Under the pieces are notes generated by a model. The model did not search any database. It was not told the DNA's origin and saw nothing but the letters and a program-made list of their open reading frames with translations. This document shows positions 55,751 to 64,000 of a stretch of DNA of 64,000 nucleotides, piece by piece (positions within the stretch are counted from its first letter, which is position 1; the number at the start of each line of letters is the position of its first letter). A program made the position numbers and the translations under genes. The DNA comes from Dryomyza anilis (lineage: Eukaryota > Arthropoda > Insecta > Diptera > Dryomyzidae). The stretch is taken from assembly GCA_951804985.1 (NCBI GenBank), contig OX638131.1, positions 57,023,344 through 57,087,343 on the forward strand, in the 5' to 3' direction.

Positions 55751-55878
55751 TAAGCTTTCTTGACCTTGTTATTAGTGAATTTTACTATACACATATTATA
55801 ATGAATAAGCCTGTACACCTAATTTTTAAAAGTCATAAAAATATTTTTATAATTCGTTGCATAAGTAAAAAGGGAAGT

Positions 55879-58800
55879 AAAAAAGGAACGTTGCGACATT
55901 TGGCCTGGAGTCAATGCAACAGCACGTATTACCACAACATTTGGCGCAGACGGTATTCGAATCAAACATTAACTCCCAGGGGACGAGAAGGACTAGGTGG
56001 AGATTAAAACTAGAAGAAATAAATATATTGGACCAGGGAAAATATTTTTAGTATTTGTGAAAAAAATGTGAGCGATAGATAGAAATAGATTTTGTGATTA
56101 GGTAATAAAAAAACAAAAGAAATATTTGAAATTTCAATCATGGAATTATGAAAATAAACTTTTGAAAAAAAAAACCAATTGAACATTATCAAATAAATTG
56201 TGGAATTAAATAAACTTTTAATAAAACTGTGAAATAAAATTGTTAAGTTAATTACATTATTGATAAAATTTGATAAATCAGGAAATTAAATAAGTAAAAT
56301 AAATGTTTCATAAAATTGAATAATTGTGAAATAATATAGAATAGTTTGAGATTTTAAATGAAGTAATATTTGAATAAAGTTGAGAGTTTAAATAAATTGA
56401 ATAACATATGAATTTTGATGAAGCAATGTTTTCATAATGTTGTGAAATGAATTAAATAAACAAATTGGAGAATTTCAACAAAATTAAATTAAAGAAATAG
56501 ATAAATTCAGTATTCATAAATAATATTTTGTCATTTAAAATCGATCAAAACAGTCATAGTTGAATTGTCTGCAAATAACGCCACCATTACCATGAATGAA
56601 GCTGACATAGAAGTAGTTCAACCGGAAGTACGTATCTGCAAATGCCGCCGCAGAAAATGATCAACAGAATGATGCAATCGCAGCGCCATGGGAGAGCGCT
56701 CTACAATTTATGCAACTGCAGCTTTCAGCATAGCAGATAAGCTATTGCATTCAGAACGAGATCTGCAATTCCAAACGCTTCATACGCAGCAGAATTATAA
56801 CGCTCCTCGTACAATATACTCTACAACATCATTAGCCGCCAACGCCGTAACTCAATCTGCTGTTGCTCCTGCTTTGAACGTCGCTGAAGTTAGATCCGGT
56901 TTCAAAATTGGAAACGTAACATGTTCTTGAGCTTATGCAATTGCCGTTACACATTTCGTCAATATGCCCGTTGCTCAGCCTTCCCTACGTCAATATCATA
57001 CAGTTGCCAGCATATTCGACGTAATTTGATACGTCATTTCTACGTCCAATCGCCAATTTCTTATTGCCGCCAAATCCGACCTCCGTTCAATACTGATCAT
57101 TTGGAACCGCAAATTATGCAACCGGGAAATGTTCCTTGGTCAAGCCCAATGAGGCAACCACGGAAAATTCAAGACCTGCCTGACTTTGGTGGTAGAGCTG
57201 AAGACTCTCCAATGTTTTTTACCGCATTCACGCAGTCTACCGCCGCTTATGGATACAACAATTCGGAAAACAAGTAGCGACTGCAGAAGTGCTGACAAGA
57301 TGACGAGCGAGATACCGTAAAGTCGCTGCTTATTCACCCCGACAACGTCAACGCGATTGTTGAGCAACTTCGTTTTCGATTTGGACGTCCAGAGCAACTC
57401 ATTCGGAGCCAGTTATTTGAGGTACGTGAAATCACTTCTATTCCAGAAAATGCAATGCCGAAAATTGTCCCGTTTGCAACCAAAACAGAAAATCTCGCTG
57501 CTTTCAACTTTAGCTATTCCAACTTTGCTAGAAGAGCTTGCGGCAAAACTGCCAATGAGCAAGCGCATTGAATGGGCTGTCTTTTCTGCAACATTGCAAC
57601 CATACGCAACTATGGAACATTTCAGCAACTGGTAAAATCAAATTGCCAGTTTGATTATCACTGTTGAAGATGTTGACATAAAGGAGCCGAAACGTCGAGA
57701 TGAGCCAATTACAATCACTAACAATTGTCCCATAAGCAAAAACCAACATAAAGCAGCGGATTGTAAGTGTCTGGTTGAAGCATCTGTAGCTTACAGATGG
57801 ACTCAAGCAAAACAAAGTCGCATATGTTTCTCTTATATTAATGCTGGTCACTCTACACGTGATTGCCATGTTAGCTCGATGACTGTAAAATGATACATCA
57901 CCAACTTTTTCATGAGGTAAGGGTCGAAGACCCTACACCATTTGTCACTAAACTGCAACAAGATGATAGATACGTACTAAGTTGTTCCGCAAACAATACG
58001 TCTATTTCGAGTGCTTCCAGTAACAACAGAAGAATTGGCACTTACGCCCTTCTGGATGAAGGATCATCAATAACTATGCTGGACAACACTCTTGTCGAGG
58101 AATTGGAACTTAAAGGACAATAACATAATTTAAATGTCCAATGGTTCGGTGGTCACGCAGCTCGGGAGCCAACAGTTGTAGTGGATCTGGATATCAGTGC
58201 TGCTGGATTGATGAAAAGACATAGGCTATATAATGTCTTTTGATGCCGCGTCAACGCAAACCAAAGGAATACATAGCCGCCAAGAAGAACATATCCTGAT
58301 GGTAGATCAAACGCCCGACGAGCCGCCGAAAATTCTGTCCGCCGCCAATTCTGTCCGCCTCCAATTCTGTCCGCCGCCAATTCTGTCCGCCGCTGTCATG
58401 GTAAAATGGCGCTGAACAACATTGTCAAGTACGCTGATCTGAAGCTGTTGCTGTGCGATGCTAGTTTTGACTAAAAATGGAAAAGCAGCTGAACGACGTG
58501 CACGTCGAGTCTTTGCGCAATAAGACCAAAATCTGGATCATTTTATATCTTATAAAATTCCTTCCGTTTAAATGGCGCGGTGCCCACTCCTACATTCTGG
58601 TAGATCGATATTACCAATACTGAGCTTATTCGCCAGAACCCCAAATATGATCGAGAAGTGCTTCTGTTTGACTATGTGCGTGGTGTCCGTATGAAGCCGG
58701 AGTTTATAGTGCACATTACTTCTGGGTGACGCCAAAACCGAGAATATGAGCAGCATTCATGATGCCTGTCCGCCGCAGTACAATATAAATCGAGCGAATG

Positions 58801-58969
58801 TTCGCACCACAAAAGGTCTTGTTCGGCGACCAGTTTTAAAATAAGCTTTCTTGACCTTGTTATTAGTGAATTTTACTATACACATATTATAATGAATAAG
58901 CCTGTACACCTAATTTTTAAAAGTCATAAAAATATTTGTATAATTCGTTGCATAAGTAAAAAGGGAAGT
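55879..58969 (+). mobile_element. Array unit 2: gypsy/BEL chimera
   Basis: Head-to-tail copy of unit 1 with the same stops and frameshifts. Private changes include 'ctcaatctg' at 56851 and a Cys-to-Ser change in the first zinc knuckle (57733). It has four copies of the 16-bp minirepeat (58333-58396), which makes it about 32 bp longer. The boundary with unit 1 is 'cataagtaaaaagggaag', which is not a full LTR. Confidence 0.85.
56592..58242 (+). pseudogene. Unit 2: gag and protease remnant
   Basis: Same domains as unit 1: gag from ATG at 56592, DUF1759-like block near 57170-57480, zinc knuckle near 57729 (CPISKNQH, one Cys lost), protease 'LLDEGSSITML' near 58050. The disabling changes are inherited, not independent. 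Confidence 0.8.
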
Positions 58970-59822
58970 AAAAAAGGAACGTTGCGACATTTGGCCTGGA
59001 GTCAATGCAACAGCACGTATTACCACAACATTTGGCGCAGACGGTATTCGAACCAAACATTAACTCCCAGGGGACGAGAAGGACTAGGTGGAGATTAAAA
59101 CTAGAAGAAATAAATATATTGGACCAGGGAAAATATTTTTAGTATTTGTGAAAAAAATGTGAGCGATAGATAGAAATAGATTTTGTGATTAGGTAATAAA
59201 AAAACAAAAGAAATATTTGAAATTTCAATCATGGAATTATGAAAATAAACTTTTGAAAAAAAAAAACAATTGAACATTATCAAATAAATTGTGGAATTAA
59301 ATAAACTTTTAATAAAACTGTGAAATAAAATTGTTAAGTTAATTACATTATTGATAAAATTTGATAAATCAGGAAATTAAATAAGTAAAATAAATGTTTC
59401 ATAAAATTGAATAATTGTGAAATAATATAGAATAGTTTGAGATTTTAAATGAAGTAATATTTGAATAAAGTTGAGAGTTTAAAGAAATTGAATAACATAC
59501 GAATTTTGATGAAGCAATGTTTTCATAATGTTGTGAAATGAATTAAATAAACAAATTGGAGAATTTCAACAAAATTAAATTAAAGAAATAGATAAATTCA
59601 GTATTCATAAATAATATTTTGTCATTTAAAATCGATCAAAACAGTCATAGTTGAATTGTCTGCAAATAACGCCACCATTACCATGAATGAAGCTGACATA
59701 GAAGTAGTTCAACCGGAAGTACGTATCTGCAAATGCCGCCGCAGAAAATGATCAACAGAATGATGCAATCGCAGCGCCATGGGAGAGCGCTCTACAATTT
59801 ATGCAACTGCAGCTTTCAGCAT
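58970..59822 (+). mobile_element. Array unit 3, truncated in gag
   Basis: Contains the LTR end, PBS (59032), leader and first ~130 bp of gag, then stops at 'gcagctttcagcatag' (59822), where segment P copy 2 begins. The shared 'tag' at the joint suggests microhomology. The frame at 59689 is the gag start. Confidence 0.88.
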
Positions 59823-60440
59823 AGGTCCCGATACAGAAGAGTTACTAGTGGACACAGAAACGATAGTCATTGAAGTACCGAAATCGACAACCGGGAAAAT
59901 CGCCGTAGGTACAAGGGTTCGGTGAGATTTTTAAAAAAATGAGCGCTAGAAATCTGGCTAATCTCACTGATCGATAATTGGCGCTAATAGTCGTCCGGAG
60001 CTGCAAACGCCCACCATAACCCCCGCTTCATCTGATGCCACAAAATATGCTAGTGGAAAGTGATATGTTTAATTCTTTGGGAAATGCAACGTCCAATGAT
60101 GTTGTACAATTTTCAATAATAGAGGTGGCAGTAAATCGTAACCAGCTTCTGTATTCATAACTAAACGTTCAAGGCAGTGGTTCCCAACATTTATGATGTC
60201 CCGACCCCCGTTGTAACTCTAAATGTCTCCTGCGACCCCTTTGAAATCATAAATATGGATTATTTGTTTAAAATCCATTAATTTAAATTAATCCATTCTT
60301 AACTGCATTAGAGTGAAGTCGAGCTTATCTTAACTTGTTGTTAATTAATAAAATGTATAATAAGATAAATATAAAACAATGTATTTGATTGAAATGGCAA
60401 TTCTACGTTGGACATCGAGTATAGGACTTTAAGTATAAGT
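59823..60440 (+). repeat. Segment P, copy 2
   Basis: Matches 52201-52820 with a handful of substitutions (e.g. 'tcgacaacc' for 'tcggcaacc'). It carries the hAT-type motif 'cagtggttcccaac' at 60176 and leads into unit 4 exactly as copy 1 leads into unit 1. Confidence 0.92.
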
Positions 60441-61154
60441 AAAAAAGGAACGTTGCGACATTTGGCCTGGAGTCAATGCAACAGCACGTATTACCACAAC
60501 ATTTGGCGCAGACGGTATTCGAACCAAACATTAACTCCCAGGGGACGAGAAGGACTAGGTGGAGATTAAAACTAGAAGAAATAAATATATTGGACCAGGG
60601 AAAATATTTTTAGTATTTGTGAAAAAAATGTGAGCGATAGATAGAAATAGATTTTGTGATTAGGTAATAAAAAAACAAAAGAAATATTTGAAATTTCAAT
60701 CATGGAATTATGAAAATAAACTTTTGAAAAAAAAAAAACAATTGAACATTATCAAATAAATTGTGGAATTAAATAAACTTTTAATAAAACTGTGAAATAA
60801 AATTGTTAAGTTAATTACATTATTGATAAAATTTGATAAATCAGGAAATTAAATAAGTAAAATAAATGTTTCATAAAATTGAATAATTGTGAAATAATAT
60901 AGAATAGTTTGAGATTTTAAATGAAGTAATATTTGAATAAAGTTGAGAGTTTAAATAAATTGAATAACATACGAATTTTGATGAAGCAATGTTTTCATAA
61001 TGTTGTGAAATGAATTAAATAAACAAATTGGAGAATTTCAACAAAATTAAATTAAAGAAATAGATAAATTCAGTATTCATAAATAATATTTTGTCATTTA
61101 AAATCGATCAAAACAGTCATAGTTGAATTGTCTGCAAATATCGCCACCATTACC

Positions 61155-62803
61155 ATGAATGAAGCTGACATAGAAGTAGTTCAACCGGAAGTACGTATCT
61201 GCAAATGCCGCCGCAGAAAATGATCAACAGAATGATGCAATCGCAGCGCCATGGGAGAGCGCTCTACAATTTATGCAACTGCAGCTTTCAGCATAGCAGA
61301 TAAGCTATTGCATTCAGAACGAGATCTGCAATTCCAAACGCTTCATACGCAGCAGAATTATAACGCTCCTCGTACAATATACTCTACAACATCATTAGCC
61401 GCCAACGCCGTAACTCCATCTGCTGTTGCTCCTGCTTTGAACGTCGCTGAAGTTAGATCCGGTTTCAAAATTGGAAACGTAACATGTTCTTGAGCTTATG
61501 CAATTGCCGTTACACATTTCGTCAATATGCCCGTTGCTCAGCCTTCCCTACGTCAATATCATACAGTTGCCAGCATATTCGATGTAATTTGATACGTCAT
61601 TTCTACGTCCAATCGCCAATTTCTTATTGCCGCCAAATCCGACCTCCGTTCAATACTGATCATTTGGAACCGCAAATGATGCAACCGGGAAATGTTCCTT
61701 GGTCAAGCCCAATGAGGCAACCACGGAAAATTCAAGACCTGCCTGACTTTGGTGGTAGAGCTGAAGACTCTCCAATGTTTTTTACCGCATTCACGCAGTC
61801 TACCGCCGCTTATGGATACAACAATTCGGAAAACAAGTAGCGACTGCAGAAGTGCTGACAAGATGACGAGCGAGATACCGTAAAGTCGCTGCTTATTCAC
61901 CCCGACAACGTCAACGCGATTGTTGAGCAACTTCGTTTTCGATTTGGACGTCCAGAGCAACTCATTCGGAGCCAGTTATTTGAGGTACGTGAAATCACTT
62001 CTATTCCAGAAAATGCAATGCCGAAAATTGTCCCGTTTGCAACCAAAACAGAAAATCTCGCTGCTTTCAACTTTAGCTATTCCAACTTTGCTAGAAGAGC
62101 TTGCGGCAAAACTGCCAATGAGCAAGCGCATTGAATGGGCTGTCTTTTCTGCAACATTGCAACCATACGCAACTATGGAACATTTCAGCAACTGGTAAAA
62201 TCAAATTGCCAGTTTGATTATCACTGTTGAAGATGTTGACATAAAGGAGCCGAAACGTCGAGATGAGCCAATTACAATCACTAACAATTGTCCCATATGC
62301 AAAAACCAACATAAAGCAGCGGATTGTAAGTGTCTGGTTGAAGCATCTGTAGCTTACAGATGGACTCAAGCAAAACAAAGTCGCATATGCTTCTCTTATA
62401 TTAATGCTGGTCACTCTACACGTGATTGCCATGTTAGCTCGATGACTGTAAAATGATACATCACCAACTTTTTCATGAGGTAAGGGTCGAAGACCCTACA
62501 CCATTTGTCACTAAACTGCAACAAGATGATAGATACGTACTAAGTTGTTCCGCAAACAATACGTCTATTTCGAGTGCTTCCAGTAACAACAGAAGAATTG
62601 GCACTTACGCCCTTCTGGATGAAGGATCATCAATAACTATGCTGGACAACACTCTTGTCGAGGAATTGGAACTTAAAGGACAATAACATAATTTAAATGT
62701 CCAATGGTTCGGTGGTCACGCAGCTCGGGAGCCAACAGTTGTAGTGGATCTGGATATCAGTGCTGCTGGATTGATGAAAAGACATAGGCTATATAATGTC
62801 TTT
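61155..62803 (+). pseudogene. Unit 4: gag and protease remnant
   Basis: Gag from ATG at 61155, DUF1759-like block near 61735-62040, zinc knuckle 'CPICKNQHKAADC' near 62292, protease 'LLDEGSSITML' near 62610. Same stops as units 1 and 2. Confidence 0.8.
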
Positions 62804-62889
62804 TGATGCCGCGTCAACGCAAACCAAAGGAATACATAGCCGCCAAGAAGAACATATCCTGATGGTAGATCAAACGCCCGACGAGCCGC

Positions 62890-62960
62890 CGAAAATTCTG
62901 TCCGCCGCCAATTCTGTCCGCCTCCAATTCTGTCCGCCGCCAATTCTGTCCGCCGCTGTC
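62890..62960 (+). repeat. 16-bp minirepeat, four copies (unit 4)
   Basis: Units of 'ttctgtccgccgccaa', the second with 'cctcc'. Equivalent tracts: 58327-58397 (four copies) and 55273-55305 (two copies). Confidence 0.85.
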
Positions 62961-63520
62961 ATGGTAAAATGGCGCTGAACAACATTGTCAAGTACGCTGA
63001 TCTGAAGCTGTTGCTGTGCGATGCTAGTTTTGGCTAAAAATGGAAAAGCAGCTGAACGACGTGCACGTCGAGTCTTTGCGCAATAAGACCAAAATCTGGA
63101 TCATTTTATATCTTATAAAATTCCTTCCGTTTAAATGGCGCGGTGCCCACTCCTACATTCTGGTAGATCGATATTACCAATACTGAGCTTATTCGCCAGA
63201 ACCCCAAATATGATCGAGAAGTGCTTCTGTTTGACTATGTGCGTGGTGTCCGTATGAAGCCGGAGTTTATAGTGCACATTACTTCTGGGTGACGCCAAAA
63301 CCGAGAATATGAGCAGCATTCATGATGCCTGTCCGCCGCAGTACAATATAAATCGAGCGAATGTTCGCACCACAAAAGGTCTTATTCGGCGACCAGTTTT
63401 AAAATAAGCTTTCTTGACTTTGTTATTAGTGAATTTTACTATACACATATTATAATGAATAAGCCTGTACACCTAATTTTTAAAAGTCATAAAAATATTT
63501 TTATAATTCGTTGTATAAAT

Positions 63521-64000
63521 TTCTTTGACTGAAACGGAAATAAAAACTTTTCACTTTTTTTACTTTCAAATAAATGGAATGTTCAAATCAAACCGTGTTT
63601 AAATCAACAACAAATGGTTTCATATTAAATATACACATTAAAATAGCGGCAAAGTAAACTTTTGCTTTTAATCGCGAACGCGATGTCAGATCAACTTTAA
63701 ATTGATGCTGTGCACGTAACATTTGGTGCAACTGTTACCAAAGGAGAGAAATCCATTTTGTAGTTGAACTTCAGTTTTTATGCAATAAAATGTGTTTTTT
63801 GACTCCAAAAGTTACATACTGATAACTCAGTAAACTTGTACTTGCCATTAAAGTTTAGATTATTTATATATTTTGTTGTGAGTTTTATGTAGTAAGGGGT
63901 TCACTTATCATGTCGTGTTGATTTTTATTTTATTTTTCCATTCAATTCCTATTTTTATGCCAATAATATTAGACAAAGTCTCGTGGGGTAAAGTCGACAC
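63521..64000. other. DNA beyond the array, no feature seen
   Basis: No reading frame or repeat recognised up to the window end. Confidence 0.5.

Larger units (their letters stand above)
52821..55878 (+). mobile_element. Array unit 1: gypsy/BEL chimeric LTR-element remnant
   Basis: Starts with an LTR-end-like 'ggaacgttgcgacatttggc' (52827), then a PBS-like 'TTTGGCGCAGACGG' (52883) and a leader to about 53465, all matching the Ty3/gypsy element at 33.7-34.2 kb. From 53533 it is BEL/Pao-like gag and protease, followed by a jump to a short 3' pol-like piece and 'tgttattagtgaattttac' (55768), a possible LTR start. RT, RNase H and most of integrase are absent. The period to unit 2 is 3058 bp. Confidence 0.8.
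60441..63520 (+). mobile_element. Array unit 4: gypsy/BEL chimera, mosaic
   Basis: Complete unit with offset 7622 bp from unit 1. In gag it carries unit 1 variants ('ctccatctg', 'gatgtaattt', intact CPICKNQH). From about 62590 onward it carries unit 2 variants (an Arg codon 'agaaga' at 62590, 'gtacgctgat', four minirepeats, 'ctgggtgacg'). After 'aattcgttgtataa' (63519) the array ends and unrelated DNA starts. Confidence 0.87.

Noticed and set aside
55768..55938. Full ~170-bp LTR between array units
   Set aside because: It starts TGTT and ends AACA, but the last unit diverges at 63520 before the second half and unit 1 lacks the first half, so a true LTR pair cannot be shown.

Overview
The window looks like transposon-packed DNA from a higher fly (Diptera, Brachycera). 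The organism call is inference. It rests on high A+T content, an INE-1/DINE-1-like Helitron-associated family with its usual 3' block, an LOA-type LINE, a gypsy element primed by a tRNA-Ser-like site as in 17.6/297, BEL/Pao remnants and a 52-bp intron. The sequence is eukaryotic, so there are no operons, ribosome binding sites or CRISPR arrays. Almost everything recognisable is mobile or repetitive. The one convincing piece of a host gene is a pair of short minus-strand exons at 51324-51549, joined by a 52-bp intron. They read like the C-terminal helicase lobe of an ATRX/XNP-type SNF2 ATPase, so much of the window may be intron of that gene.

Layout. 1-4628: a recent ~2.5-kb tandem duplication; each unit holds an INE-1-like element and a tRNA-derived SINE, and a LINE 3' tail lies at the joints. 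4629-10620: A+T-rich DNA with diverged non-coding repeats. 10624-12069: a clean 7-bp satellite. 12070-15760: a third INE-1-like copy, a TA-flanked MITE and a Tc1-like transposase remnant. 15833-22560: one copy of a hAT-like family, interrupted by a near full-length but dead LOA-type LINE (15904-21225). 23860-25644: the TA-flanked MITE again, with a hAT element inserted. 26081-34797: a complete but mutated Ty3/gypsy element on the minus strand, with LTRs, PBS, PPT and a CATA target duplication. 35320-42190: a large inverted repeat pair around a second copy of the hAT-like family (35850-40777, perfect 8-bp target duplication), which itself contains a small hAT MITE and a CR1/jockey-type LINE. 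42284-49440: two MITEs and a second copy of that LINE, cut by a TIR element and by a 1983-bp hAT that in turn holds a SINE. 50273-51550: the host exons. 51670-52560: a GC-richer fragment resembling a LINE 5' end. 52201-63520: an array of four related units.

The array is the most unusual feature. Each unit starts with an LTR end, primer-binding site and leader that clearly match the Ty3/gypsy element at 34 kb, but continues into a BEL/Pao-type gag and protease, then jumps to what looks like the 3' end of BEL pol. All units share the same stops and frameshifts, so the array grew by DNA duplication after the element had died. The first and fourth units are preceded by the same ~620-bp segment, which shows a second, larger duplication.

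Functionally the window is a record of element-into-element insertion. No intact transposase or reverse transcriptase was found: the LOA-type RT has lost its YADD region, the CR1-type RT has internal stops, and the gypsy gag and pol carry two nonsense codons and frameshifts.
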